64,000 bases of DNA from Taenia hydatigena (GCA_036345935.2 JADWOT020000004.1:8514734-8578733), one strand, 5' to 3'. Shown: positions 1 through 13,030, numbered from the stretch's first letter. Notes: generated from the letters alone by a model not told the origin. Program-made: numbers and translations.

Positions 1-706
1 GTGCTAAACACTACTTAATCATGATGAATTTATAGTTTTATCAGAAAAGTGCTGTCTTTGGGGAGTAAGGTCAAGTGGTCGAACCTCTCCTCCCTCCTTC
101 CTTCCACCTATGTCAAACCACTTGTAAATGAGGCGATGATCACGCCATTATTCAACTTTCGCTGTAGGTAAAATAGAAAAGAGTTGGTGGGATTCGTGGA
201 TAAGTGCAAATTAACGAGGACCGATAAATGACTTCTGATGATACGAAACGATTCAAGAGTAGTAGCTTAATATTAAATAATAAAATTCCCATTCACGTAA
301 AGCACTCGTACATGTCCTCGTGCATATAAATGAAGTCTCGACTATTACCACCGAACGGAACCCGCAAAACCCGACACGCAGTCATTCCTTAAATAACACT
401 TGCGTGAGGAAAGTGTCACAGCATCTCCAAATCACAGTACATTTGAAGGAAACAAGCATTGCGAATGCAGCAAGCGCGTTAAAGATTTTTAACATAGTGT
501 ACAGCATGCATAGTGTGGCATAATAGACAAATAAATGATGATTATAACACTGCTTACTCAAAGCTGAGGTCAGGTGGTGCGAGGACATGATTTGTTTACT
601 TCTCGTCGGCGGAGAGCACATGCAAAGGGGACAGAGGAGGCTACTTCTAGCTCTCAAGCTCTTTAAGACACTTGGGCGCTGCCTACCTATCTTACTTCCC
701 CTTTAG
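1..706. other. no supported gene
   Basis: Open frames here are short and overlap on both strands (for example 320-523 on + and 382-657 on -) without splice support or a recognisable motif. The only notable point is the pyrimidine-rich stretch at about 680-706 ending in TTTAG, which could be the acceptor of the next feature. Confidence 0.4.
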
Positions 707-1079
707 TGCTCTAGACCCCTAACGCTAGAGGAGGTCAAAGCCATAGGAGTTCGGAGTCCCTTCGGAGCTAGTGCCATCCGCTTGGTCATGCAGTTCAAGT
801 ATGTTGACCGCCTCTTAACCAAAAAGTGCATTCAAACAGGCATGCATTCCAAAAATTGCAGGTCACCTTTTCAACCCAAACGTCAGTGCTCTGCTCTACC
901 TCGGCTTCCTATCGCACGAGAGATATGCCGTTGTACAGGCACATATTAAGGCGATGAACTGCGAAGGGTTGAGCGCACAGTTGCGCTTTGCAGACGATTT
1001 AGCTTGTTGGTGGGATTACTCGGAGGGCAGCGCTAATTCACAGAGAATCAGATGGGAGGCCAGCAACAAAGACGAATAA
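707..1079 (+). pseudogene. coding-like stretch with FADD motif, possible reverse-transcriptase relic
   Basis: Two overlapping + frames look coding-like. Frame one is open at 707-949 directly after a pyrimidine tract and TTTAG, and reads a helix-like stretch (LEEVKAIG, then FGASAIRLVMQFKYVDRLL). Frame two is open at 819-1079 and contains L-R-F-A-D-D-L-A at 981-1004. F/Y-A-D-D is the catalytic signature of many LINE and LTR reverse transcriptases, but no other reverse-transcriptase block can be lined up confidently. The hand-over between frames would need one frameshift or a small intron. I see no full element around it. It could equally be an exon of an unknown gene or chance. Not recognised beyond the motif. 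Confidence 0.2.
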
Positions 1080-2154
1080 CGATCAAATGAACTCTTCGAT
1101 TCAGTCAATGCAATTAATCCACCTTTAAGAGTGGCGAAAGATGCAAAAAAACATTCACAAAACCCTTCATTTCATACGTCTTAGAGTTAGTGCACTTTTG
1201 TCACCTTTAATGCATGCACATTGTAGAAAATTGCCTCGTTTAGGCCATTCATGAGTGCTACCATGACCAGCTTTGCCCATAAGAAAAGAAAGCGCGTTTT
1301 ATCATGGGGCATGCACCGTTCAAGGTGACGTTTATTATGTCGATGGCTATGAACTCTTCCGTGATGGGCTTCCCACGTCCCTGTGGGAAATTCGCAGGTG
1401 AATGATTAATGCATGCACCCCACAAATCGTTCCATTCTTCCAGTTCTCTGACTGACTAGTGATTCCACTGCTTCACCGACCGTGTGTCCGGTTGATTGAG
1501 TCACTGATTTATTCAGTGATATATTCACCTCCCTGCCCCTTTATTTTCCTTTGTGCTGTTCCGCTGATCCACGGAAAGTCTAGCCCCCTTCTTTAGCCCA
1601 CTCGTCATTGAAGGTGGCGGCACAATATTGCAGCCGTAGATGTGGTATTCCCCCTCTTTCCTTGGTTGCGTGGAAATTCAGTAGCTAGCGCGTACGACTT
1701 GCGGGTGTTTTTCTCCCATCATTGACAAGTTTAATGGCTGACACTGCCACATATTTCGCACATTTGAAACCTATTTTCATGGCTAAGTAGTAGCATGTCA
1801 TTTCCTACCAACACTCAACAGTGGACAGCCTACTTTAAGATGCGCTCGTCATCCATGTCAACAAGCAACTGCAGGGCAACATGATAAAAACACTTTCACA
1901 CCTCCCAAAGCAAAATATTACGCAGCGGTCAACACCGCTCTAAATCGCAACAAAACATCTCCATCACTACTGTATAAATACCCACTGCAGCGCCTTCAGC
2001 CTTCCCTCACCCCATGAACACCAAATAAGACACAACATTCGAGCAGAATACACATCTATTCCACATAGCCACGACTCACTCAGTGAAGGTACAACGGCGA
2101 GCAAAACAAGTGGCCCCACCACCAACACTCGTAATTTAGCCAACTACTGATGCG
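1080..2154. other. no supported gene
   Basis: AT-rich sequence with stops in all frames. No RNA gene, tandem repeat or convincing exon seen. Confidence 0.4.
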
Positions 2155-2315
2155 TTACACAGTCCATCTCTCCGCCTCCAGCGCCATCCTCCGTGCTCTC
2201 CTTGGTAACTGTGCTGCACCTGCAATCTCCTCCCCACCTTTTATGGCCAAAGCGGATCCCGCACGGAATGATGCGGATCCACCGACCATCATGCCTACAA
2301 GCAAAATTCCAAATC
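2155..2315 (-). CDS. candidate 3'-terminal exon, Gly/Ala-rich hydrophobic segment
   Basis: On the minus strand a TTTGACAG acceptor precedes 51 open codons and a TAA stop. The reading begins in phase 1 with G-F-G-I-L-L-V-G-M-M-V-G-G-S, a plausible short membrane segment, and ends with a basic then acidic tail (R-R-A-R-R-M-A-L-E-A-E-R-W). A possible upstream exon at about 3000-3200 on the same strand ends in a matching phase (reading A-D-I-R-P-I-D-L-A-E), but its donor is weak. I do not recognise the family. Both strands of this stretch are open in places, so the strand assignment is uncertain. Confidence 0.25.
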
Positions 2316-3063
2316 CTGTCAAAGATAAGACCTCAAGACCATGACATTAACAGAACAACTGAGACTTGAGGTGGCCAGCGGTCTCAAACCTAGTGCCGCA
2401 TGGCAACCATACGATGACAAACTTAATCACCTGCATTAGGTAGCAGCAACACTCAGTACTATTAACCGACAGATGTAGCCGTTAAACACACACCCACGGA
2501 ACCAAGTGGGGCACCAAGTCAATGGACATTTACCGTTTCTCCTACCAATTAATCGCACTTGGGCAATATGTCACCTTACTCACTGTAGCACATAAGCCTG
2601 TAGCCGTCAATGAAAACGCCTCCTTGCGTAAGTTATGCATGCATAGACACTTCTCAACAACTTGTGTCGAATTTCTTTAGCATTAGCCAAACCACTTTCA
2701 AGCATATACAGCTCACACTAACCACAATGCCAATTACTTCACAACTACCTCGTATTGGCTTCACCTCACACCATACAACTATCGAAGGCGACAGAACCTG
2801 AACATCCTATTTTAAAACAAACAAGCGAAACTAATAAGTGTAGGCCAATGATAACACCAGACTTAATTTATACAACATTCCCTCTTACAGGAAAGTACTC
2901 ACCAGACTACCGCTTAGCACCAAGACACCGCATCCATTCTTTCATAACTCCTCCGAGCACAAAGTCACGCTACTTATGTCCTGCGCAAGTGAACATTCAA
3001 CGTCGAGCAGGGAAACCTTCAGCAAGATCAATTGGTCGAATGTCTGCAACACCGCATCCGTCA

Positions 3064-3081
3064 ACGACGACGACGACGACG
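3064..3081. repeat. short ACG trinucleotide run
   Basis: Roughly six ACG units in a row. It gives a Thr run on + and a Val run on - in the overlapping open frames, so those frames are poor evidence for a gene. Confidence 0.6.
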
Positions 3082-3716
3082 AGTTCCAGAGCGAATAGTG
3101 CCGTCTCAGTGGACTCCCATGGGCTGGCTTCTACAGCCACATTCTCCTTCTTCGATACCACCGTCTGCAATGACGCATGTTGTTGGCAGGACCCCATAAC
3201 CAACATGAGACCTAACTAGTTAAATACAAAAATACTGCGCTACCAAGTTTTGCGCCCGAAATTAGTTCCCAGTACTGTTCAATAATGTCTACATGCTTAC
3301 CACAAAATACACCAAGGAATAAAATACTTTTGCCGGACTTCGCACCTGCAACGAATCTAGCACCGTGTAGTGCCAGGTGATTGGTAGATTTTTCCCTTTG
3401 TTTCCAACAGATTGGACCCCTCCTGCCATAATCTCTCCCTTTTGATATCATCCACTATCCAACCAACCACCAGGACAGCTTCAACTTCTCCCCTTCAAAA
3501 TTATTCTGCGAAACGAACAAGCGATGAAGAGTGCTGTTGCTGGATAACAAAATCTCGTCCAAATTCAATTCCTCATGTTCATTCAATAAAAAATTTGTAT
3601 GCGTTTCGATTTGTTCATGTGCGTGCACACAACTATGAACAAGTCAACTTGATGCGTTCCAAGTACATAAACTGAGAAGTAACATAACAAATCTCCTTCT
3701 CCCCCTCTCTTCATAG

Positions 3717-3938
3717 ATCCTGGATATTACAATGCCAGCTACATGCAAACATTGAAGCATCAAGGCCGTGGAATGGGTGATCTACTTTGTCTTTGAAACA
3801 GATAGGTACCAACGGCGAGTCAACATTGGCAGACTTCTCACATAGGGACGAAGAAGTGCAAACTCCCCACCAGCTTGGACCCAATTCGAATTGCGTCTTT
3901 AGAGACAAAAAGAGAGGTGGTATTGTACGGATGTTATA
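3717..3938 (+). CDS. candidate exon or frameshifted exon, unknown
   Basis: A very good acceptor (pyrimidine run ending TTCATAG at 3716) is followed by an open stretch reading G-Y-Y-N-A-S-Y-M-Q-T-L-K-H-Q. The frame closes near 3797, but another + frame is open across the same place and reads G-T-N-G-E-S-T-L-A-D-F-S-H-R-D-E-E-V, closing near 3938. One frameshift would join them. A possible donor GTGGTA lies near 3917. The composition is protein-like but no domain is recognised. It may be an exon, a decayed exon or chance. Confidence 0.2.
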
Positions 3939-5045
3939 AGAACTCTTAAGTTTGTTGGCAAAATTTCGGGCTGTTTTAGCTTACAATTAGTTGGAATCCG
4001 GTGAATTTGTCTACCCCACACCGTCTCCACGACCTTCAATTTCGGCAAAGCGTTTGGTCGATCTCCTCTGACCGTCTACTTTTCGAGATGAACACTGATC
4101 TCTAATGTGGTGAGAAATAAAACCATGGCTGCATTCATCAACATTTCTTTTTTCCGTGGCATCAGTAACAGGCGAAATTCAGGTATACCTTCCTCTTTTT
4201 CCGTAGTCATATTAACTGGTGGTCATGTGTGAGTGTTATTTCTCACTTATAGATTCATCCGTTCATCTGCTTCTGCCACTTATCCTTAATATAGGATTTT
4301 TTCCAAATCTGCTCCTTTTCTTCCATCCACTTTGGTAACGAATACTACAAATACGCGCTCTCGACGTAACTGCCAAGATACGATGGGCGAAGAGAGAGTA
4401 AAGAGAGGATCGGATGCCTTCATTTCCCCTTAAGCAATGTTCTTATATACTGTGCGATTTCTGCGTACCTTTTATCCCTCTGTGCAAATAGGTGCGCATG
4501 TGCTCATGTGTTTTGGTCTTCTAGCGCATGGCTGAACTCAGCATCCGTGCCTCATTGCAGATTTTCAGAGTCTTATGGGTAGAGGATGGGGTCGTTGAGA
4601 ACATATGCGTTTGTTGTAGAGGTCGTCGGTTTTGATCCAGCAATTCACGGTTGTTTGTTATAAATTCTAACGCTCGACTAGATTTCTTTGCATGCGTTCA
4701 CTTCGGGCGACACTTACATTTGCGAATGATTCAAATTCACTCATTGATCTCAACCGCTTTCAACAAACTGGTTTCGCTTTGCGATGGATCAATGCTTACG
4801 TCTACTTGGCTGTTCTACTACTTATAGGTCGGTAAGTAGATAAAAAGAGGGATTTCGTGGAGCAACAGCTAGTGGATAAGTTTGAGTGTTTTGAAAAATA
4901 CGTAAGATATTGTGCCGCAAATGCACATTTGTCTATTATGACAAACGTGTTCGTTAAGGCGAAAAGTGCGCTTAGTGAAGGGCAACACAAGGTGACATTG
5001 AAATGTTTGCTGTTTGAATAAGGAATGCATTAATTGTTTTTCACA
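3939..5045. other. no supported gene
   Basis: No exon-like stretch with paired splice sites. Two short overlapping minus-strand frames at 4802-5069 have no recognisable content. Confidence 0.4.
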
Positions 5046-6333
5046 TAGAAAGCTGCCTTGGTCGGGCATTTATATCACTGACTAACATGCTTGCATTAGG
5101 TAGAGGCGCTGGTGGTAAAGAAGACATTCTAAGCTCATTTTAAGCATTACAGGATGAAACTCTCGCGCTTATTATTATGCTCCGACGAATGAATAGCTCT
5201 TATTGCGATAAGATTTCACCCTGGGAATGAGTGATCATTGGGCCCTTCAGAATGATTCATTCATTCTTTTGTATTTATTGTTTTTCACCTTTGGGCTGTT
5301 CTATTTTTCCATTCTGTTATTTTCAATGCCATTTTCGACGAGATAAAGCAGGGTGCAAGTAAATTATGGTAGCGCAGCATAGACAGAGAAGACTTCATCT
5401 AGTTCTTAACAATGCACATGACGCAATACTGGCGTTGCGGGCAGTCTACTTTCCGCTGAATACAAAGCACAGTCTTCATCTTCACTTATGCGATTAAATT
5501 TTAAATTAAACATGCTTGTTAACGCAGGTTGCCGATTGGGTCTCCATTCCAGCTGTTACATTTCATTTATTCGCATAGACTACACAGAATATCGCCCCTC
5601 GTTCCTTCGCTATTGTGGCCAACGAAGTAGCGCCCAAGAATGAAGGAACTGACATTAAGTTGTCTCCTGTCGGCATCTCAGTAGGTAGCATCATACCTCA
5701 TGACTATCATAATCTTCATATAAATACCTGATGACGAATTATACTTATTCTAAGACGGGTGCATATTTGCGTTTTATAGGGATTCACAACTGCAACTAGA
5801 GGAAAGTTGCGCATTATTGTAAGTCTGCATAATGGACACGGCATAGAGATCTTTTAAAAGAACAAATGATGGACATCAGCAATGCGATAAGTAAAAGTCC
5901 AGCTGGAATCCCAATTGCGAAGTTATAACAGGTCGACGTGCTTACCTTCATTCTCGAGAGTACAATGGAGCGCGAGGCTGAATGGGTGGGGTCTGGGATG
6001 GGCTAAAGTGGTAAAAGGAAAGAGGAAACAGGAGCACTGGCACGGAACGAGGCAGAAAGCAGAAAAATGAGATACGATCATTAGCAAAGTCCAGTTCAGT
6101 CTAATCTAAGTTCAGGCCTACCATTGGCAATAATCATGGCAAGCATGTAATGGGTAATAGATATGAACAGTCAAAACATGGTTGGAACTCACCAAAATGG
6201 CATCGATGAAGTCTGACTCAGGAGGAGAGGGAGATGGACAAATTGTAAATTTCACTTTGGAGGATGTCAATTTGTGAAAACAAAATGAAAGATGGAGAAG
6301 GAACCAGTTCTAGCCTCACTGAAAAGCAATGAA
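5046..6333 (+). repeat. 1.29-kb inverted repeat, arm A
   Basis: The reverse complement of this segment matches 57035-58324 almost end to end, with roughly 97 percent identity over stretches compared by eye and near-equal lengths (1288 and 1290 bases). Boundaries were read directly: similarity stops at the TAGAAAGC end (5046) and the AAGCAATGAA end (6333). Neither arm contains a frame that looks like a gene, and I see no terminal repeats or target-site duplications that would make it a transposon. It appears to be a segmental duplication in inverted orientation with its partner about 51 kb away. Confidence 0.85.
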
Positions 6334-9018
6334 TTCAGCCAAGCTAAATTAATGTCATGGGATCTTTGCGACTTGACACATTAAAGTTCATTTGTCAAGG
6401 ATGTTACTTTCTGGCCTACAGCCTGCACATTGTGAATTTGGTCATTAGACATGAGAACATCATCCTTCAAGATCGCGGGTGATCTCATAAATAAATTCAA
6501 CCGGTCATGTGCTGTGCCACAGAGGGTACTTACAACTGCAAGCACAAATCGTACAGCACCCGTTCCTGACAACTAGATTGAACTAACAACAAAGGCCAAA
6601 GTGGGATGTTTGGTCCTTTTGTTGGCTTGCGATATGTCGGGACCATTTTAACTAGACACCAGCTAAAGGCCAAGGTGAGTGAAAAGGTTTTCATGTCTTC
6701 TGCGAATTCCTTGAAAATGTCTTAAACACAAATGTCAGAAAAATCTAGGCATAATAATGGTTGGATACCTTATTTTTATCCTGACAGTGGTTGGATAAAT
6801 TTGATTTGGTCTCCACCGTCACTTGCTATCTTTTACTTACAGCTATGACTACCCGTGCTATTACCGATGCAATGCAAACACCAACATCCCAACAAATACT
6901 GACATCAATGCAGTCGTAAGCCGCCGATCGATGACGGTGACACCTTTGCGGCCACCAAATTCACCGACGCCCGCAACCTACCACCACCACCACCGCTTAC
7001 GGTGACAGCTAGAGTCCAAGCCTGAATATTCTAAAAGTCTATTAATCTCATTCGGACTCCTAGCCTGCCTTCGTCCAATTAGGCTACACGTTTAGCCAGT
7101 AAGACCTTGGAAATAGTTTGAAAAAGACGTTTTGGATGTCAAATATCAACGGTCACAGCCTCAAAGGGCACTCGTTTTAAGAAGTATGTTCTTAGGTTCC
7201 GCTCTCTTTTGCCTATAATTACCAAACGCTTAGCTACGTGCATCTGACTCTCTGATCATTTAAATCCTCACCGAGAGACTTCGGCTTAAATGAGTAATAG
7301 ATATAGCTTGAATGCAAGCATCCAAATGTTTTGACAAGCTGTTTAAACTAATGTGGCGATTGGTTGCTACGAGGTTATTCTATTGCTATGGTATTGATGA
7401 GCAAGTCACCTGCGTCCACTTAATGTTATTTAACAGAACCGCAGCTTCTCATGCTAACGAATAAGGGGCTGATGCCTATCAGAAACCAGCCTTTCTCCTA
7501 ATTTAGATTGCTATCGCTCTCGCATCCCATCTGAGTAAGTCATTTGTTGGAAAAATTAGCCAAGCGATTCTTGGCACAACCAAGAGAATTAAGTAAGGCC
7601 CATGTCTTAGTCACCGTTTCGCGCTGCTTCATCCCGTGAATTCGCTCCTTCTGCGATTTTTGCGGTCCGCCGCAATGCGACAATTTCTGCTTTACATTGG
7701 CCAAGCACTGCTTAACTAAGTTTGCGCAGACTATCTCATATTAGAGTTTCTACGACTTGTATCTGCAGTTCCTGAGCGATTAGTCTTTTTCCTTGCTTAA
7801 TCATTGGCTTTAACCAAAAAAAAATGATGTGTAAATCACAAAACCTACATATTTTGCATTTCACTCAAGTAAGCTGCGCCACACATCTGCAAAGCAGAAG
7901 AGACTAAGTCTTCACAATGAACAAGCACTGTGAATTTTGTTTGTTAGGCGACCTACAGAAATGGTGTGAGCGTAAATGTTCACGCATTGCTTCCCATGTG
8001 GGATATTCCGCAAGGCACTTTCCTGATTCCTGCATAATTTTGACTGATGCGTTGTAAATAAAGCATGAATTCAGAAGAGCTTGGTTGAGGGACAGGACTC
8101 ACACCGGATTCACGAATACGTGCCCCACCAAAATGGGTGGGAAGGGAATTAAAAGGGTACGAGTTGAACGAAACACAGAAAGCACACATTGTGAATCCGG
8201 CCTATTTTTTGTGGTTTAAAGGAAAGGGTTGTATTGCTTTGGCCAAACATGAGGGCAGGAAGCAAAATAAAAACGGAGCGGGTTTCCAAGTGCTCTCACA
8301 TTTTCGATGATATAAGAGCAACCCGATGTTTCCTCGATACACTAATCCCATGGGAAAACGTACCTCAAGAATCGTTGAATTACATTAAACATGTTTAACG
8401 AGATGATAGGATGGTGCTGCGTTCCGTCTAATTTGGCCACGTGATGCGTAAGATTATTAGCATTGCGATTTAAGCAAGAGCTTATCTATTTGTAACCTGA
8501 CTCAAAATGCATATGCATAAACACCCGTACATATACACAAAACCACTTACTTATGCCTGCGTTTATGTAAAATGAATTGCATGCGCGCATAAAAAGGTAC
8601 CTTAAAATAAGCAATGCCCACAGTTATAACCCAAAAGCATTTGTGGGAGCTATTAGGCCACTCTTGAATGGCGCAAAACACACTGCGCGTTGTGTAAGAT
8701 GCTTAAAGAGAGCTAATGGTGAATCTAGAAGGCAGCAGAGAAGGTGTAGTAGCGTGTTTTGGCCAGAACTGTGAGCTATGCAAGCATATGGCTGAAGTTC
8801 GTCAAAATAGGATTCGACCAAAATTGCACTGTTAAGATAAAGACCAAAGCGAATGAATTGTTACTGATCTTGGCGATCGGTTAGAGAGTGTTTACTCTTT
8901 CGGACAGCAGTGGAGTTGCCATCCCTTCCAACTGCCAGCTGAGCGCAAAACCCACTCATTGGCTCCACCTCGCTGAGCCGTGTGCTGCGGAGCAGTGATT
9001 ACTGGACGCGTTCTGCAG
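6334..9018. other. no supported gene
   Basis: Unremarkable AT-rich sequence. The His-rich end of an open frame at 6985-7000 is just a short CCA run. Confidence 0.4.
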
Positions 9019-9131
9019 CCAAAGTTGCCTTAGCATTTTGAAGAGGGAGGCGAAAGCTAGCGGCAGAGCACTCGTAGCTCCCTCTGCTGTCGACAATGTT
9101 GGAAATAGTGTGAATTGTTACCGCATCAGAG
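9019..9131 (+). CDS. candidate internal exon, unknown
   Basis: The stretch lies between a TTCTGCAG acceptor and a near-perfect donor (AGAG|GTAAGT at 9132). Its first base completes a split codon, 37 codons follow, and one base is left over. Only one frame is open across its 3' half, which makes it better than most candidates here. The reading includes C-L-S-I-L-K-R-E-A-K-A-S-G-R-A-L-V-A-P and ends N-C-Y-R-I-R. No family is recognised. I could not find the neighbouring exons. Confidence 0.27.
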
Positions 9132-10746
9132 GTAAGTTCGTAAAAGCACATAAGAATGTGGTCTTGATCCTTGTACCGCTTTGTGTTTTTGCGTCACATG
9201 TCCAACTCACGTAGATCGTCTGGGTTTTGTGACTTGTCCAGCAAAAATAGCAGCATTTATTGGATTCAACAATGCCTGCTCCACAGCCTTAAGACATCAA
9301 AGTGCTTTGCGACACGGCTACCTCAATCTTACCTCCCAGTGGTGGTAAAAGAAGCCCTTATACAGGTCTCACTACCGCAGAAATTGCAGCACAGTCGCAT
9401 GCAGAGATTGTGACAAATGCAGAAAAAAATGACGTGACTTTTATCGCTGCGTGTGACCAGTTCCAAATCGCAAATCCGTAACGCGGACTATGGAGAGACG
9501 ATTCTTCGTTATTAATATTCCTTTCAAAATTTTATCCTCAAATTTATTTATCACGTTACATCTTCTCTTGCCTTAGGTAGCTTATCCGAGCCACTTTTCC
9601 ACTGCTTCAATTTTTGCATTTTTGAGGTATCGAAGCACATCCCTTCGTTTAAAAGCAAGTGTTTTGAACATTTCTGTAACAAGAAGTCTAAGACATCGAC
9701 AATCCGGGCGCTAGATAGTGGCGACGGAATTCGATGCAGTCAAAAACGTAGCAAATATTGACCTCCATGCACATTTACTCATTCGTCTTACCCTCCAACA
9801 CTTCGTTTCAAACGAAAGATAATTTCGATTAATATAGCGTCTTTGATTGATCAATGTCGGTGCGGCATTGCTAGCTCTTAGGTCACTTATTGAAAACAAT
9901 ACGTTTGTTTACTTTGCTTTTGATTATTTTCCAGTGCCATTGTCAACTTCTGATGCATTCATGAAAGCAATGCAAAGTAGAAGGAGGTGGGTCGGCAAAA
10001 CTGCGGGTCTTGAGATTCACTACTTGCGCCAATCTTTGCTTCAGTCGGAACGATTGTTCTACGCGCCTGTGCTCAATTGTAAGTTAGACTTGAGGTTGCA
10101 CCTCCACAAATGGTATTCATTTCAAAAGCATCAATCCACTTATCACCGCCTCTGATGTTTGATTGCCATAAATGTGCGAGTGTGAAAATGAAGATACTCT
10201 TCTAAATACAGCCTCTCGAATCACGGAAATGGTTTATATCGTGCTTGTAAAGTAAAGGTAGATTAAATTAATGATCCGTGCGTTCGGCACCCGATAATGC
10301 AGTTCCATTATTTTTGTGAAATGTTTGGGAAATGCTTGATAATTCGTAATTTTATAACTTGCGTGCAAGCCGTCTGAGAGGACCGTCAACACTTTGACTT
10401 CGTCCAGATAGTCGTTTTCCTTGGTTTGCATTTAAACAAGGCACGATTGCACTATTTACATTGCGACATCCCGTACAACTTGGCGCAGTTCCATAGTCAT
10501 TCCAGCCATATTAAACCACATGTCACCTAATGTATGGGCCACGCATTTGAGACCTTGACACTGATGCTTATTCAAGCAATGCACCAATTCATCTTGTCAA
10601 GGATAATCTGTTTTGAATCAGAATTGCTTGAACAATAAAATCAATGTCTGTCGCTCCTCCTACCAACTTAGTGTTTATCGTTCTCGCGACCGAGAGCTCA
10701 TTGCGTGGACTTGCATTTGCTTTTGTAGTCTAACTTCACCAATGCA
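9132..10746. other. no supported gene
   Basis: Short open frames only. Ordinary AT-rich sequence up to the start of the inverted-repeat arm. Confidence 0.4.
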
Positions 10747-11500
10747 GGCAAAAGTGTTGTGGAGCAAATTGTTCACTTTACGGCACATCATAGCAGTCAA
10801 TTTTTCAAATTGCTCCATAACATAATAGTACTACGTGTAGGAAATCAAGGTATTGCCGCTGAGCTGGAGGAATAATAGCGCGACAATGGGAGCTACACAT
10901 GTGGCGAGTTATAATTATGGGTAGGTCTGGTTCAAATTTTGTGCGTAGTCTGTGTTCATTTTACGTTTTCGAGCTTTAAAAATGAATTGTCTTAATGAAA
11001 GTAGAGAGTTGCTGCAAGATATGAGCATCATTGCGATTCCAACCATTCAATCATCCATCTTCCTTGCAAGTCTTTTCACCGCAGCCATATGTCACAATGA
11101 TCTGCGGCTGTCAGACAACGCAGAGAGGGTCCAAACACTTCCAGCCCTTGTCCCGGTCAAGGTGTGAGAACTGTTGCATACTATTTCTGTAACTCTGCCA
11201 TAAATTCTATTCCTTTTTACTGTAAAATATTGGTTTTGTAGTCACTTGTACGGTTCCAATCGGGACTAGAGGAGTCGATCACAATTTGTCTAATGTTAAC
11301 AGTTCACTCACTGCAAGTGGATTAAAATGAGTCTAAACCACTCGTTCCAGTGGCATTTGCTTTAGCACGACCTGGTGTGATCAACGATGCACACCTCTCA
11401 GCATGCGAATTCCTCCAGATTTGAAGGCGTCAGCGCTTCGCTGTGCGTGGGCTGATACCAACATCAAGTTTGCTGGAACAGTGACGTCTGCTGATGTGTT

Positions 11501-12070
11501 ATGTGTTATGTTTGCCCAAATCAACCAACTACGATCTTTTTACATAACACTATTAATCCTTCTGCAAAGCACAACACGGATGACCTCGATCATTTAAATC
11601 CGACCCGACGATTCGTAGCTAAGCTCCACCTCACGTGCATAGTGCTAAGCCATCCTGAAGACTTTAGGTTCTATAACCGCATTGTAATCCTTTATCAAAA
11701 CATCACTAAATACCTCAAGTCGCCTTTTGTCTGGTTGGTCCTGGCATTTGCGAATGACCTCCATAAGTCTGATATTCTTTGTGCACGTGTTGTGCGACTC
11801 TATGCATCGAAGTTAGGCCTAACTCATTCCACACTAAAAGGCGATTTTTACCATTTTAGACTGATTTCTACAGGACTTGATGGCATTGCACACTCCATGC
11901 CCATATCAGCCTGTGTACGAGTATCCCAAAATGCTTGGGTTAATTTTCAAGCCACACATCCAGTGAACACAGCATTTAGGCTAAACATCCTACATGTCGC
12001 CTTCGTCGAATATTCACAGAACATATGTACCCATAGTGCATCTAGCAAAAAGATGGATCTATTGTTGTGA
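11501..12070 (+). CDS. 189-codon open frame, unknown, present in both arms
   Basis: This is the longest gap-free open frame in the window, repeated identically at 33974-34543 on -. It starts M-C-Y-V-C-P-N-Q and contains hydrophobic stretches such as S-P-F-V-W-L-V-L-A-F-A. No domain, signal peptide or catalytic motif is recognised, and other frames over the same bases are also partly open. Because the arms are nearly identical here, conservation between them is not evidence of selection. It may be a decayed retroelement part or simply a chance frame. Confidence 0.2.
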   Translation: MCYVCPNQPTTIFLHNTINPSAKHNTDDLDHLNPTRRFVAKLHLTCIVLSHPEDFRFYNRIVILYQNITKYLKSPFVWLVLAFANDLHKSDILCARVVRLYASKLGLTHSTLKGDFYHFRLISTGLDGIAHSMPISACVRVSQNAWVNFQATHPVNTAFRLNILHVAFVEYSQNICTHSASSKKMDLLL

Positions 12071-12469
12071 ATGTAACAGCTTATGCCACTGGTGTGAAGT
12101 AAACTTACAAATCGTGTACGATTCACAGTCAGAATGCCATCACTCATTTTTCTCCGAACTACATGAGTGGAAGCCTAGGCGCAATTTACTTGTGATGTTG
12201 GTGCTGCGCCCCCGTGCATATTATCCCCACTCGTTTCGAGTAAGTTTCATAGACACGTCTGCCCATGCCAATTCTGCCTGTTGAAGTTAACATTAGGTCC
12301 CAACAGCGCTTTCTTAAGGAAAAAGACGGTCTTATTTCAAAAGAGTCCTTGCAAAGAAAAAGGCGTTGTTAGATAATGTGCATGTGCAGCACACGTTGAG
12401 TCATATTAAATCATGTTAAATCTGCTGAACAACAAGGTAATAAGCTTAAACAAGCAGTGTCTATGGCAG

Positions 12470-12671
12470 ACAATGTGTTGGCGTTGTTCCATGCGATAGC
12501 AAGTTTAAATGCAAAGCATCAGTGCGCCCTGTTTGCAATAAAGATAAGCGTCTCAACACTTATGACGCTTTTAACATTGATTTGTTCAGTTCAACCGACC
12601 CAGATACTTTCGCATTGGCCGCTTGTGCAGAAGTAGCAGCTGTGGATTCGATTGCAGAAATTCATGCTCTT
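12470..12671 (+). CDS. candidate exon with a degenerate Kazal/follistatin-like domain
   Basis: After a TATGGCAG acceptor a frame stays open for 67 codons to a possible donor GTAATT at 12672, or to the TGA at 12678-12680. It reads Q-C-V-G-V-V-P-C-D-S-K-F-K-C, then P-V-C-N-K-D-K-R-L-N-T-Y, then T-F-A-L-A-A-C-A-E-V-A-A-V. Kazal domains of agrin, follistatin and SPARC-like proteins have Cys clusters, then P-V-C-x-S-D-G-x-T-Y, then a helix L-x-x-A-x-C. The spacing fits with a two-residue insertion before T-Y, but the Cys expected just after T-Y is not at its usual place; F in T-F may stand in for it. A possible next exon begins after 12731 in matching phase. The domain call is inference, and the copy may be decayed. 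Confidence 0.33.
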
Positions 12672-13030
12672 GTAATTTGAGGTAATTGTTTTCCCAACTA
12701 AACCGCTGGTCTCCACTTTACCTTCGCTTTAAGCACATTGCCGCCGCTACCGTTGATACAGACATCATGTGGATCTCTGTGTTGCCTGAATGCAACTGTG
12801 ATTCCATGCGCATCCCCAAACTTGACGCGAAATGCCTGCAAAGCCTTCAAGACTCTATTTGGCAAGTTGTACTATCCGAGTCGCACATGCTCAGACAGGC
12901 AGAGAACTGCCTTATGCTCTTTATCATCATTTTATGACATTACGTTTTTACCATGCTTGGGAACAAACCAAGATACACCGATATTCCAACGATGCGTAAT
13001 TGTTTTGCTACAGAAAATCAGGCGGGACAT

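Noticed and set aside
4600..4680. B-box-like GGTTTTGATCC, and similar GGTTCGACGAT at about 15630
   Set aside because: No accompanying A box or tRNA fold at either place.
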